NCBI RefSeq assembly: GCF_019175385.1
Contig: NC_083340.1
Span: forward strand, 20,968,336-21,032,335
Direction: 5' to 3'
Source of the DNA: Lycium barbarum
Taxonomy: Eukaryota > Streptophyta > Magnoliopsida > Solanales > Solanaceae
Length of the DNA: 64,000 bases
A model generated the notes under the pieces. It was not told where the DNA came from. It saw only the letters and a list, made by a program, of their open reading frames with translations, and made no database searches. Of this stretch, positions 11,546 through 23,579 are shown in pieces; the stretch's first letter is position 1; each line of letters starts with the position of its first letter. Position numbers and translations under genes: made by a program.

Positions 11546-12631
11546 TCAAAATCTTGGTGCTTCATCATAAATCTCTTCTGCAGGCTGAAACAAGTGCGGG
11601 TACCTGGATTTGATATCCTCCTCGGCTTCCCATGTAGCTTCCTCAACTTTCTGACTCCTCCACAGGACTTTCATTGAGGCTACTTCCTTAGTTCTCAACT
11701 TGCGAACTTGACGATCAAGAATGGCTACAGGGATCTCCTCATAGGTGAGGCCATCCTTAACTGTTATAGCATCAGCAAAAACAACCAACGAAGGGTCTCC
11801 CACACACTTTTTCAACATGGATACATGAAATACTGGATGAACAACAGCTAAATCTTGTGGCAACTCAAGTTCATAAGCTACTAGACCGCCCTTTCGTAAA
11901 ATTCTGTAAGGTCCAATATATCTGGGACTGAGCTTCCCTTTCTTGCCAAATCTCATAACACCTTTCATGGGTGAGACTTTAAGGAACACCCAATCATCAA
12001 CTGAAAATTCTAAATCCCTTCGTCTCACATCTGTATAAGACTTCTGGCGACTCTGAGCTGTTTTCAAACGCTCCTGTATTAACTTGACTTTCTCCATAGC
12101 CTGATAAACCAAATCTGGTCGTAACAACCCTGCTTCACCAACTTCGAACCAACCAATTGGTGATCTACACCTTCGCCCATACAGAGCTTCAAATGGTGCC
12201 ATCCCAATACTAGCATGGTAACTGTTATTATAAGAAAACTCAATGAGAGGCAAGTGATCATCCCAATTACCTTTGAAATCCAAGACGTATGCTCTCAACA
12301 TATCCTCCAGAGTCTGAATAGTACGCTCTGCCTGGCCATCTGTTTGTGGATGAAAAGCTGTGCTGAGGTTCACCTTGGTACCCAATCCTTTCTGAAAGGA
12401 TTTCCAGAAGTTTGCTGTAAATTGAGCACCACGATCTGAAATAATGGACACTGGTGTCCCATGCAATCTGACAATCTCATTAATATACAGCTTGGCATAA
12501 TCTTCAACTGAATCTGCGGTCTTGACGGGCAAAAAGTGTGCTGACTTAGTAAGCCGGTCAACGATCACCCAAATGGAGTCATGTCTCCTAGCTGAACGAG
12601 GTAAACCTGATACAAAATCCATATTGATCAT
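11546..12631 (-). pseudogene. Integrase core and chromodomain-like tail of the chromovirus
   Basis: A 361-codon frame with the retroviral integrase catalytic triad in D,D-35-E form: Asp25 (VDRLTK), Asp66 (SDRG) and Glu102 (GQAERT). It inserts element cDNA into host chromatin. Residues about 290-345 (EEIPVAILDRQ..EATWE) match the chromodomain-like tail of chromoviruses, which targets histone-marked chromatin. The frame is intact here, but an in-frame TAG (expected Trp) at about 12632-12634 separates it from the upstream integrase zinc domain. In a functional element it would be released from the polyprotein, so this piece lacks a natural start. Confidence 0.9.
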
Positions 12632-12634
12632 TTC

Positions 12635-12841
12635 CTATTTCCAAATAGGAATATCAATATTCCGAGCCAAGCCACCAGGCCTCTGGTGTTCGGCTTTCAC
12701 CTGTTGACAATTCGGGCACTTAGCTACAAAATATGCCACATTCTTCTTCATATCGTTCCACCAGTAAATCTCCTTGAGATCATGATACATCTTAGTGGAA
12801 CCTGGGTGAATGGAATACCTGGAATTGTGAGCTTCTGACAT
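12635..12841 (-). pseudogene. Integrase zinc-binding domain fragment of the chromovirus
   Basis: Short frame between two premature stops. It contains [16 protein letters not shown] and the CPNCQQVK pair of the HHCC zinc-binding module that precedes the integrase core. Upstream, TGA at 12845-12847 replaces the arginine codon expected after GLRE. Downstream, TAG replaces the Trp expected after PIWK. Both changes fit G:C to A:T transitions, the usual decay of methylated plant transposon DNA. Confidence 0.88.
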
Positions 12842-12844
12842 GAT

Positions 12845-14566
12845 TCACTCTCTGAGCCCATCTACATCTGGGACACATAATCTACCTCGGTACCTCAAGG
12901 TACCATCATCTCCCCCTTGTTCGAAAGTCGTCGTCTTATGCTTGTGAATCCCCTCTTTCAGCTGCAACAAGTACGGATCATTAAACTGTTTCTCCTCGAC
13001 TTCAACGACTAAAGAGGAAAGAGCACTATTCTGAACAACCACACCACCATCCTCGGAGTCCAAAAGTCGAACTCCAAGATTGGCTAAACGGTGAACTTCC
13101 TTTTTCATAACTCTCTTATCCACGTCCACATGGGCTAAACTTCCCATGGAATGCCGACTAAGAGCATCAGCTACAACATTCGCTTTCCCCGGATGATAGA
13201 GAATATCCACATCATAATCCTTAAGCAATTCGAGCCATCTCCTCTGTCTAAGATTTAGCTCCCTTTGCTTGAAGATATACTGCAGGCTTTTATGATCTGT
13301 GAAAATATCAACATGCACTCCATACAAATAATGACGCCATATCTTAAGTGCAAAAATTACAGCTGCCAACTCTAAGTCATGAGTCGGATAATTCTTTTCG
13401 TGAACCTTAAGTTGACGAGATGCATAAGCTACAACCTTACCATGCTGCATTAAGACACATCCGAGACCAACTCCCGAAGCATCACAATAAACCACGAACC
13501 CTTCAGTTCCCTCTGGAAAAGTCAAAACTGGAGCAGAAGTCAATATTTTCTTCAACTCCTCAAAGCTTCGCTCACAAGCATCTGACCATTGGAACTTAAC
13601 TTTCTTCTGTGTCAACTTAGTCAACGGAGCAGAGATAGAAGAAAATCCTTCTACGAAGCGTCGATAATAGCCTGCCAGACCCAAGAAACTTCTTATATCA
13701 AAAACTGAGGTGGGTCTGGGCCAACTCTTTACGGCGTCAATCTTCTGAGAATCAACTTTAACACCTTCACCCGAGATCACATGACCTAAGAATGCCACTG
13801 ATTTAAGCCAAAACTCACACTTTGAGAATTTTGCAAAAAGCTCGCGATCTTTAAGAGTCTGCAACACTATTCTGAGGTGTTCTGCATGATCGACCTCATT
13901 ACGGGAATACACCAAAATATCATCAATGAAGACAATGACGAATAAATCAGGATAAGGCTTGAAGACCCTGTTCATAAGATCCATGAAAGCAGCTGGCGCA
14001 TTTGTCAACCCAAATGACATAACAAGAAATTCAAAATGGCCATAACGGGTTCTGAAAGCGGTCTTCGGAATATCAACTTCCTTAACCTTTAACTGATGAT
14101 ATCCTGTTCTGAGATCAATCTTGGAATAACATTGGGCGCCCTGCAGTTGGTCAAATAAGTCATCTATTCTAGGAAGAGGGTACCTGTTCTTAATGGTGAC
14201 CTTGTTCAGCAGACGGTAGTCTATACACATGCGTAAAGAACCATCCTTCTTTCGGACAAATAAGACTGGCGCGCCCCAAGGCGAAACACTGGGCCTAATA
14301 AACCCCTTGTCAAGAAGATCCTTCAACTGGGCTTTTAACTCTTTTAACTCTGCTGGAGCCATTCTGTATGGCGGAATAGATATCGGCTGAGTATCGGGAA
14401 GTAAATAGATTCCAAACTCAATCTCCCTGTCAGGAGGGACTCCTGGAAGATCTTCTGGGAAGACTTCTGGAAATTCATTTACAACTGGTACAAATTGAAG
14501 AGTTGGAGTCTGAGCATCTGAATCCTTGACTCGAACTAGGTGGTAGATATAGCCTTTGGAAATCAT
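12845..14566 (-). pseudogene. Reverse transcriptase and RNase H of the chromovirus
   Basis: A 573-codon frame. [13 protein letters not shown] at 148-158 and the catalytic FIDDIL at 213-218. RNase H: CDASG at 361-365, ELAAVI about 400 and TDHKS at 423-427, followed by ADALSR about 466. These enzymes copy element RNA into DNA and remove the RNA strand. The frame ends at a premature TGA (expected Arg). It begins just after a frameshift of about one base near 14600, so it has no authentic start. The domains look otherwise complete. Confidence 0.93.
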
Positions 14567-14745
14567 TTTTCTGGCTTTTAGGTAAGAAATGAATCTACCC
14601 CTGGTACTACTGAATTACCCTTCCATTCTATGACTGGCTCATTAGGAAACTCGAATCTTACCACCTTAGTTCTACAACATACTGTGGCATAACATGAAGC
14701 TAACCAATCCATACCCATGATCACATTGAAGTCTACCATTTCTAA

Positions 14746-15213
14746 TTAAGCTAAATCAGCTATGGTACTGCGGTGATAGACTAGAACTGGGCAACCCCTA
14801 TACATATGTCTAACTGTGAGTGATTCCCCAACGGGGGTGGACACCTCAAAGGGTTCATACAATTTTTCAGGTTCAATACTAAATTTCTTAGCAACAAAAG
14901 GGGTTACATAAGATAAAGTGGATCCTGGGTCAACAAGGGCATAAACGTCGAAAGTGAAAACTGTTAGTGTACCTGTGACAACATCTGCACGAGTTTCTGT
15001 ATCCTGACGGCCTGTCAATGCATACAAACGGTTTCGCCCACCGCTTGTGTTTCCAGACCTAGCTGCATTGTTCCCCTGATGAACTTGATTGTTACGAGGG
15101 ACTGCTGAATTCGTGGGCTGCACCACGTTACCTCCGGTACCTGGCCTAGCTGACGGACAATCTTTCTGAAAATGGACTCTCTGGCCACAACTATAACATA
15201 TATTCATGCCCAA
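14746..15213 (-). pseudogene. CCHC zinc knuckle and aspartic protease part of the chromovirus
   Basis: A 155-codon piece starting within the gag zinc knuckle (CYSCGQ..HFQKDC), followed by a low-complexity Asn/Gly linker and the protease active site ALVDPGST near residue 93. The protease cleaves the Gag-Pol polyprotein. The frame ends at a TAA where a Glu codon is expected (before LEMVDF), and coding similarity continues past it to about 14600. The last His of the knuckle context is altered (RVHFQ instead of the usual GH), so RNA binding may also be impaired. Confidence 0.88.
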
Positions 15214-16256
15214 GCGACACTCACCTGAGTGTCTCTTATTACACTTGCCGCATATCGGATAAGTATAAGTCGACTGACCCCCACTAGCTTGAGAGTACGA
15301 ACTTGATGGCCTGAAATTCGGCTTCTTATCATTGCGGAACTTAGGAAGTGGGGCACTTGCTGTGGACGGAGCAGGTACTGCAGACCTGTTCTTAAAGAAT
15401 TTCCTGTTTCGGTTCCCGCTGAACTGTCCGGTAGACTTGCCCTCTTGTTGAACTCCTTGTCTTTCTCTTTTTGTAAGGTTTCTTCCTCCTTTAGCCTTGT
15501 CTCATTGCCCTGTACAAAAGCAACCATCTTGGAAATAGTCATTGTCCCATTCTGTGCAATAATATTGGCTCCATCATACAAATGGGAATCAAGACCTCCA
15601 ACGAATCTTCTCACTCTTGCCCTCATATCGGGTAACATGTGTGGGGCATGCTTAGTCAGGCTAACGAACTCCAAATAGTAATCTTGAACTGGCCTGCCAT
15701 TTTGTTTGAGCTTCAGGAATTGTTCAGCCTTAGCCTCTCTGACCTCTACTGGCATAAAGTGGTCTAGGAATGCACTAGCAAATTCATCCCATGTAGCATC
15801 AGGCGCATTCTCACCTCGGGACAATTCCCAAGATTCATACCACGTGTTAGCAATGCTCTGCAGCTGATGAGCTCCAAAAGTAGCTGCTTCGGTTTCTGTA
15901 ACTGTCATAATCCTGAAGATCTTTTGGAGAGCATCAATGTAGTCCTGAGGGTCTTCATCCTTCTTCGTCCCCGTGAATACTGGGGGATTCATTGTGAGAA
16001 AATCCTTCGTCTTAGAAGACTCTCCATTACCTCCTGAACTTGACCCAGATTCCTGACGTTGGGCCTGAGCTGCTTCCAGCTGGGTGAGCATGTTGATAGC
16101 ACTCCTAACATCCCTATCTGAAGCACTAGGAGGTGTAACAGTAGGGGCGGTTGGAGTTGTTGCCTGAGTCGGGACAGTATCTTCGTGAGCTACTCCAGCG
16201 GCAACCCTTTGGCTGGTGGCTGTGTTTTTCTTCTTGTAAGTTCTTTTGTAAGGCAT
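15204..16256 (-). pseudogene. Gag of the chromovirus, frameshifted before the zinc knuckle
   Basis: A 350-codon frame from MPYKRTYKKK. The retrotransposon-gag domain spans about residues 95-250 (NPPVFTGTKKDEDPQ, then YYLEFVSL and RFVGGL). Gag forms the virus-like particle that packages element RNA. From about residue 272 (NKRASLP) the translation leaves the family reading frame. The true frame continues one base over into the zinc knuckle at 15213, implying a 1-bp deletion near 15440. The last 75 or so residues are therefore out-of-frame. Confidence 0.9.
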
Positions 16257-16456
16257 TTTCTGAAAACACGTACACGCACGAATTAGTAAGCCATCCTAAA
16301 AATACTGCTCTAACTGCACGATCTAGAATATGAAAGAAATGAGACAATCCTGAATGTCTTGGTGGTCAACTGTTTATATGTGTGGGGCCCTCACACATAT
16401 AAAAGAGACCCCACTGGACACGGTTTCATAGACTCCCTAAAGATCCTTGAACCTAG

Positions 16457-16468
16457 GCTCTGATACCA
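16457..16468 (-). other. Primer-binding site of the chromovirus
   Basis: Minus-strand TGGTATCAGAGC, complementary to the 3' end of initiator tRNA-Met, lies five bases from the 5' LTR edge at 16474. It primes minus-strand DNA synthesis. Confidence 0.93.
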
Positions 16469-16473
16469 AGCTT

Positions 16474-19272
16474 TGTCACGCCCCGAACCATGGCCTGGAC
16501 GTGACACAGCACTCGGTGCCTGCCTGCATGTGACCGAGCGAACCACATGGCTTGCTGAATCATCATGATACATAACATATGCGGAATATAACGTGAATGC
16601 ATGATGAGCCTTTATAAAACATGTTAAGTCATAATACTTAATAAAATACTTGTTTAAACATGAGTGAGCCAAAATGGCTATACGACTCCAAATGTCTGAC
16701 ATGACATAACTGAATTGTTTAGTCTATGAAACCTCTATCATGAGTCTGACTGTAAAACATACTTACTGGGACAAGGCCCCCAGCATACCTTTAGATGCAT
16801 AATTAATCATAAACAAAAGTTGACTAAACCCCGAATGAGATGGGGCTCACCAATAAGCTGATACGAATGTTGTCCTACTGAGCAGATGTGTCGTCCTGTA
16901 TATCAGTACCTGTATCGTGAAATGCAGGCCCCGGATAATAAAAGGGGACGTCAGCACATTGAATGTACTGGTATGTAAAACAACTGAATGAAATAACATG
17001 AGACATGAAATAACATGATAAGAAGTGAAACTGAAAACCTGGACATGAACATGAGCATGAGCATGAGTACATAAACATGAAATTAAAACTGAAACTGAGT
17101 ACTGGAACTGAACATAATCATGAGTACTGTAAGCATGAGATAATCTGTAATAATCTGTAATGATCTGTAATATTCTGTAATACCGACATGAACCACCACG
17201 GGGAGAAACGTGGAGTCTGATCTCTGCCCGATCAGCTAAGCCATCTCGTACCTTGCCGGGGCACGAGACATGAACATGACATGAATGGATCCAAATCCCT
17301 CAATGGGGAAAATATGAAGGAATCGTCCTATCTGGGCGGAGCGATCCTTATCCTACGTTGGCATACGTAGTTTCAGGCTATCTGAGCCTTCTCGGTATTA
17401 ATACAACTCCCGAACATGAAAATAATATAGTTGGCTAAGAAGCCCATGACTTTCGTGAATTAACTTGTGCTTGTCTTGGAAATCATGATTTCACGAAATA
17501 ACTTGTAAACATGGTTTCATGAAATAGCTTGTAAACATGTTCTTGATTTATGAGTAATACAATAGTTCATAATCATATATTTGTAATTGACTTGAAAACA
17601 TGCTTGTAACTTGTAAAATAAAATCATACCGTTTCATATGAATATAATGAGAACACATGAGAAAGAATTCATGATTCATGGAGTAAGCTAGGATTCCTAA
17701 TATCCGTAATGTAAGGTTAGGAATACAATAACGAACATAGATACAAAATTTATGTACATACATACGTAATTACGGGCTACCAATATGTTGGGTTTAATGC
17801 CCTAGGATTTGAACTTCATAGATTTTAAGAAACGGATCATGTGGAAGAACGTAGAGATTCCCACATGTGGATGGAAGTTCTACATACCTTGACTTCCTGC
17901 TTTTGAGTGTATCACAATGTCCTTCAATCCCTTCAACTTTAATCTATAGCAATACAGGTCATAGGGACTCTATATTAGCAACAATATCTATGTTTTGTTC
18001 ATCTAAGCATTTTATCAAACACTTGGTGGGCATGAAGCTCCACAACCTTCATTAATGGTGTTTTCTTCCCCCAATCCCCATTCTATTACTTCTAGCTGAT
18101 TCTACAATCTCAATAAGATGTAATTGACATCCTTCTTCATCACCCATATGAATACAACAATCCCAAGTCAACAATCCAAAAACCCTAGCATAGTTCATAT
18201 AATTCTCTTTATCAAACCCATTTACTATTCTCCCAAGAACTTATCAACACTTTAATCATCATGAAACATCATAAAACTTACCTTGGTTATTGTAGGAATA
18301 AGCCTTGAGTTGAAATGCTTCACTTGAACAAAACCCTAGTTCCACCTTCTATGGAATTTCTTGACTTGAATGGATTTGATGTGTTTTTCACACTTAGTTT
18401 TGTGGATTGATGAAGTGGATCTTTTGTTTCACTTGGATTCTTGCATATGAAGTGTTTGGATGGCTCTAGAGAACCCTTGAGTCGTGTAGGAGAAATGGGA
18501 ATGAAAAAAAATGGGTTTGGGTCTCTTATTAATATCTTAAAATCTGACCCATCGGGCAATTCTACGCTCATTTTTACGGACCGTCAAACTGTTTGACGGA
18601 CCGTCAAAATGGTCCGTAAAACTACCCAGCAAAAATTGAGTTTCTGTTACCATTTTACGCTGTCTTGAGTCAATTTGACGGACCATATAATTGTTTTACG
18701 GACCGTCAAAATGAACCGTAAAACTACCCAGCAAAATATGGTTTTCTGTGACCATTTTACGCTGGCTTGAGTCAATTTTACGGACCGTATAATTGTTTTA
18801 CGGACCGTAAAATTGAACCGTAAAACTGACCCTCAAAATATCATTCTCTGTGACCATTTGACGGACCGTATAAATGTTTTACGGACCGTCAAAATGTTAT
18901 ACGGACCGTCAAATGGTCCGTCAAAATTCCTCTGCTCGGACAGTCTGTCGTATAATGGGCATAACTCTTTGCACAGATGTCCGTTTGAGGGCCATAATAT
19001 ACTGTTGGAAATCTATTTCAAGGGGCTACAACTTTCATCAAGGAAGTTTTCCCAAAATCCAAATTAATAGAGGGGTTATGGTTGTTGGAAGTAAGACCTT
19101 CCATAAACTCACTTGCAAACATGTCCCGTAGAGTGGCTTCCAACTTTTCTTTTCCCAAAGACATTTATTATGACTTAATTGGTTTTCAGAACACTTCCTA
19201 TAACCCTCATATTGGTTCCATTATATTATCATCTTATGATTCAAACTTCGTCCGAAGTTACGAGGTGTTACA
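16474..19272 (-). repeat. 5' LTR of the Del/Tekay-type element
   Basis: 2799 bp, nearly identical to 8552-11344. The clearest difference is a 6-bp duplication (AACTGA-type) near 17090. In the sense direction it carries the element promoter. The target duplication copy GCTGG follows at 19273-19277. Confidence 0.95.
18572..18927 (-). repeat. Cluster of ACGGACCGT palindromes in the 5' LTR
   Basis: Counterpart of 10643-10999 with the same copies and spacing. A few single-base differences occur, for example ACGGACCATATAA here against ACGGACCGTATAA in the other LTR. Confidence 0.8.
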
Positions 19273-20035
19273 GCTGGGGGGAGCGTATGCCGGATCCGGC
19301 ATAAAGTCCTTAAGGAAAAACTAAAGTTATGCCGGAGGGGGCATAACTTTTCCTCAAGGCATAGTTTAGTTATGCCTTATGGGGCAAAACTTTTCCTTAA
19401 GGAACTATGCCTTATGGGGTAGACTTTTAATTAAGGCATAACCAAAAGTATGCCCCATAAGGCAGAACTTTTTCTTAAGGTATAGACTTTGCCTTATAAG
19501 GCAAACTTTTAGTTACGCCTTAAGGAAAAATTCCGCCTTATGTGGCATACTATAAAAGTTTGCCCATTAAAAGTATGCCCCCACCGGCATAAACTTGTGA
19601 AGGAATTACCAAAGTTATGCCGGACCCGACATACTTATGCCAAGTCTGCCTATAAGGCATAAGTATGCCGGGTTCGGCATAACTTGTTAATTCCTTCACA
19701 AGTGTATACCGGTGGGGGCATAGCGAAATTTAAACTCTGTCTTGCGAATATTTTTTAAAATTGTAACTGTGTGGGGGTTCGAACTTGGAACCCATGGGTT
19801 TTAACCGAAGGGCAAAATTTAAAGATTTCAAATATGAGGGGCAAAATTTAAAGACCACCCCAAAAGAAGGGCAATTGTGCGAATTGCCCGAAAAAGACTA
19901 CCCCACTTATTTAGATTTAAGGACCAGAACGACACATTTAAGTTAATTAAAGATTAGATGTGCATCTTTGAATACACAGGGACCAAAATTACTAACTCAA
20001 GGACCATTATTGCTATTTTCCCGTTGTAAAAGCTG
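19273..20035 (+). mobile_element. Right part of the foldback/Mutator-like DNA transposon
   Basis: Continues the element whose left part is 8041-8551. Bases 19273-19570 are packed with words such as TATGCCGGATCCGGCATAA, TGCCTTATGGGGCA and their complements. Bases 19574-19722 form one long hairpin. Bases 19739-20035 are the right inverted end. A GGTTCGAA word at about 19778 resembles a Pol III B box, but no A box was identified. No coding capacity was seen. Confidence 0.7.
19574..19722. repeat. Long near-perfect inverted repeat (hairpin)
   Basis: The left arm 19574-19641 pairs with the right arm 19656-19722 around a loop of about 14 bases. Both arms contain GCCCCCACCGG, ACTTGTGAAGGAATTA, TATGCCGG and ATACTTATGCC or their complements, with only scattered mismatches. 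An RNA read from either strand would fold into a stem of about 65 bp. Confidence 0.88.
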
Positions 20036-20191
20036 ATGCGGATACGTATTTTATGTGACTCTTTCCCACCCTGTCACTTACTAAGCAGGTTACTAGTGGA
20101 GGCATAGTTGACCCATAGCTAGTATTGAACTTGTTGAAATAGTTAAATAAACTCATATAAAGCATCTTACCAACCACCTTTGTACTGCATA
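20036..20191. other. Short spacer, nothing recognised
   Basis: About 150 bases between the DNA transposon end and the 3' end of the first F-box pseudogene. No motif seen. Confidence 0.4.
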
Positions 20192-21754
20192 TTACACAGA
20201 CAAAGGCATATTACACAGACAAAGGCAAACTAAAGCACAAGAAGTGCTACAATAATAAGCATAGTCATTGCACTTCCATGACTTCTTCGGGTTCACTATA
20301 CGATCTTCTACATCAACTTCTTCAAATATGAATTCGACATTGGGTGATGCTCGGCAGAATTGTCTCATCTCATCCATCATTTGTGCACCCCGCCGATGAT
20401 GGAGATAGGCAAAATTCCAAAGGAATATTTCCTCAAGTATAGGTGCAGATGCCAATATAAACTTCATAAATTCCATTACCATCTCAACACCGATAAACAT
20501 GCTCACATGAACTTTTTGCAACTCAAAGCACCGTACGAGATTTATTGAACTCGTAGGAATTTTACAACAGGTTCAACAATATGGCCAACAGGGTCCTAAA
20601 GGATTTCCAAGTAATGGTTAGGCTAGTTCAGATGAAGAAGAAACCATATTCAATCACGTTAATTGATTTAACAATAGGAGAGTGCTTACACATTCAACTG
20701 TGAGCTTTTGTAATTTAGGGCAACTTGTAATCAAGTAAGCAGCACCTGAAACCTCATCGGTGTTTCTTAAAGACATGCTCGAAATATTGAGAGATTTGAT
20801 ATTGTTCAGAGCAGTCGGGTGACTCTCTGGTACACTTCCCATGGTCAAGTACTAGAAGCATGTCAAAATTCGTTAAAGATATATCATTTGGTTATGATAC
20901 ATACCAACTTTAATTAGTAGACATAAGTAAAATTGCCGCAAATATACATTACCTCTAATGCAGAAGCACATAGATCCAGTGCTTGCAGGGAAGGCATGTA
21001 ATGGAAGAACTTTGTAAAATTAGAGCAAACAGGTGATGGATTAGTCAAAACTAGTACATTGAAACACATGGTAACTTTTTCAAGCATAGAAGCGTTTCTG
21101 AAGCAGATGGACTTTGAGTTTCCATTAAACTCAAAACATTTGAGATTAGCAGCATTAATTTCTAGGGTGTCAAAGTTTGTGCACCAACGCAACCTCAATC
21201 GTTCAAGCAATGGGCTTTTAGAGATGAGATTCATAAATATTGTTGGAACAAAAGTGACATGCATAAGATCGAGATTAGTAAGCTTATGAAACCCTTTGAA
21301 AGCGAGTGGAGGGTGGAACAAGCATTGTTGAACTTCCAGATACCTTATTTGTTGGAACGCAAAAAGGCCAGAAGGTAAATGATATCTGTTGCCTGAGCAT
21401 ATGTGAAGGGTGAATTCCTGCAGATTTTTCTCTGACAAGAAGAGCATCCAGTGATCAATATCAGGACAACTTGTCACATTAGGACCTCTGAGTCTAAACT
21501 TCAGTAATGGTCCTTTATGGTCTAACAGGACTTGGTAAATGATTCTGTTGGCTTCTTCATCTTTTTTTGAAAGATGCGAAAAACTCATCATTAGAAACAA
21601 GTTCTTGACGTGTTACCCATTTGTACCTCCAATCTTTTGACGAGAGACTGGTCTTCACTGCATCTTTCAAAGGCAAGCATCCTATAATTCCATCCAGAAC
21701 ATTACAGGGAAAATTGCTAATTGTATCTACCCCAGATGTCCGAGCACTCCTCAT
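20192..21754 (-). pseudogene. F-box/LRR/FBD gene, copy 1 (frameshifted)
   Basis: Plant F-box proteins of this class are substrate adaptors of SCF ubiquitin ligases. Exon 1 starts at 21754 (MRSARTSG) with the F-box core SNFPCNVLDGIIGCLPLKDA, then leucine-rich repeats (HLPSGLFAFQQIRYLEV, LLERLRLRWC), and ends at a GT donor near 20952. Exon 2 is about 20851-20689. Exon 3 starts near 20595 and carries the C-terminal FBD-type segment (EFMKFILASAPILEEI, SPNVEFIFEE). A run of seven A's (plus-strand T's 21562-21568), where the reading frame requires six, shifts the frame at codon 63. A second frame break lies near 20547. Exon borders are by eye. A sequencing error in the A-run is possible. Confidence 0.82.
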
Positions 21755-23376
21755 GGTCTAATACAACAAGTTTGCTGGAAATTCTGAAAATTAAAATCAG
21801 GCATAAAGACAGATATTCGAATTCTCATGAAATACACATGGGAGCAATATATGACTAGTAGCTCAACGTCTTAAACAACATAAAATTTTATAATTTTACC
21901 TATATCGGAGAAAGAAAATAATGATACATGATTGAGTACCAGGAAAGAACATAGACTTTGAAGACAACAGCGGTGAAGGCAAGAATTTCATCGAGGGATT
22001 CAAAAAATGCCCTTTTGTCTGCAGAGGATTCAACAAGTAAATATGTACACATAAAAAGATATTTCACCTATATGCACAATACAATTTGATTGAACCCCCT
22101 TCAATAAAGGTGTCTCCACCACTGGAAGACAGGATGACAGCGAACTTCACATGGCAAGAACACTGTTAGTATCAACAAAGTGAGCCCATTAACTCCTACA
22201 AAGTTTCAACTCTTCCCAATATTCAACCCATCCAATCTTTTGAAAGATTATATAAAGATTTTCTTCCTTGCATTAGCCAGGGTTCCTCAATCTTTGTGCT
22301 TGAGGAACAAGCTGTCACTTTATTTTTCTTTCCAATTGAACTTACAGTTCAACTATATTTTCCATAGTCATGGGCCTATTCCCATTAACACATGACTTTC
22401 AAAGATAGAAGTAAAATAAACTCTATCCAATCATATAGTTTTAGTAGATAAAAGAGACTTAGAAAGCAAGCACAATGAGTTATAACATATTAGAAATAAA
22501 AGATGGAGAGTCTAACAGAGAGAACCATCCAGGGGAGATGTAATGCAAGAGCAAATTATTCTCTCATCTTATTTTAAGCTCTTGAAGATTGCCTACTTGC
22601 CCGTTTATAGAGATAATTTATACTCTCAAGAAGATATAAAAAAGTTATAAACTAGGATAGAGTAAGTGCATATAGCAACTCATCAATTGTGAGGAACATT
22701 TGAATAGCATGTATTCTTCTTTTCTGAACAGGTCAAACTAAACACACCAAGGAGAAAAATGAAAAGAAAACCTCTTAAAAAAATTTATCACAACAAAGAT
22801 TGATCAATCTCAATGTGACCAATTTATACTTCCCCCGCATATATAGTTCTAAGAACGTAAAGGAGAGCAAGCAATGTTGGCCTTATGTAAAATAAGCACA
22901 AAATGCATAATTACAAGCATTAGAGAAATTAAGACCTCCCTTGTAAACCTATAAATTGTAAAGAGCAAGAAGGCAAACAATCTTAATTGTGCGGTTGTTT
23001 CTGAATAGCGCAACGGAAACAATGACAAAAAGATAAATTTGCAAACCAAACGGCTAATTGTTTTCTGATTTTTGTTTTCACCGTTTTCTGGTTGACTGTT
23101 AAACTTAAACATTATATAACCAAATATTACCAATCAAAATCTTTTGTAGCATGTCCTAAGTTTCTTGTGAACTTTTACCAATATCAATCCCTATTTCTTA
23201 CATGCTATAGGTTCGAACCCTAACCTAGTATTAAGTCGAGAAGCATAGAGAAGGGAGCCCATTATCCACCAAGAACCTTGCGCCGCTAGTCCTCGCGGTT
23301 TCTCCTTTTCAAAAAGAATGGGGAGAGTTCCTCGTGTAATATTGCTACACAATTTTCCCAGAAGTATCGAGCACCT
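21755..23376. other. Upstream region of F-box copy 1
   Basis: No gene seen. Bases 22849-23130 match 27520-27809 upstream of copy 2 (GTAAAGGAGAGCAAG and CTAATTGTTTTCTGATTTTT are shared). Bases 23230-23376 match 28020-28150. Open frames at 22180-22395 and 22849-23133 have no recognisable content and are not conserved as frames between the copies. Confidence 0.6.
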
Positions 23377-23579
23377 AAGGGCCTACATGGCCTAATAGTA
23401 AATGAAGTGGTTGAGAATAATGATATCTCAGGTTCACATTCCAACCGAGACAAAACATTATGCTATTTCTTCTCATCTATTCCAGTTTTGGTGGACAAAA
23501 CTGCCTACCCTTGGAGGTGGGTGGAATTAATCGAAGTGCGCACTGTCCGGGACATCATGATTATCCAAAAAAAAAAAAA
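23377..23579 (+). mobile_element. tRNA-derived SINE (SolS-like)
   Basis: Contains Pol III promoter words: an A-box-like TGGCCTAATAGT at 23388-23399 and a B-box-like GGTTCACATTCC at 23431-23442. The body is typical of a common Solanaceae SINE (GGTGGACA, GGAATTAATCGA, GTCCGGGACA), with a terminal A-run at 23567-23579. The flanks match those of the SINE at 28150-28548, so this insertion predates the local duplication. Subfamily is from memory and tentative. Confidence 0.7.

Larger units (their letters stand above)
8552..19272 (-). mobile_element. Complete Del/Tekay-type chromovirus (Ty3/gypsy), coding-defective
   Basis: A 10,721-bp LTR retrotransposon on the minus strand with 2793-bp and 2799-bp LTRs, a primer-binding site complementary to initiator tRNA-Met, a polypurine tract, and gag-pol in the order gag, protease, RT, RNase H, integrase, chromodomain-like tail. 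The target duplication GCTGG flanks it at 8547-8551 and 19273-19277. The whole LTR length difference is one 6-bp indel near 9165 / 17090. The near-identity suggests recent insertion. At least two frameshifts and three stops disable gag-pol, so it was probably mobilised in trans or decayed soon afterwards. Confidence 0.95.
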
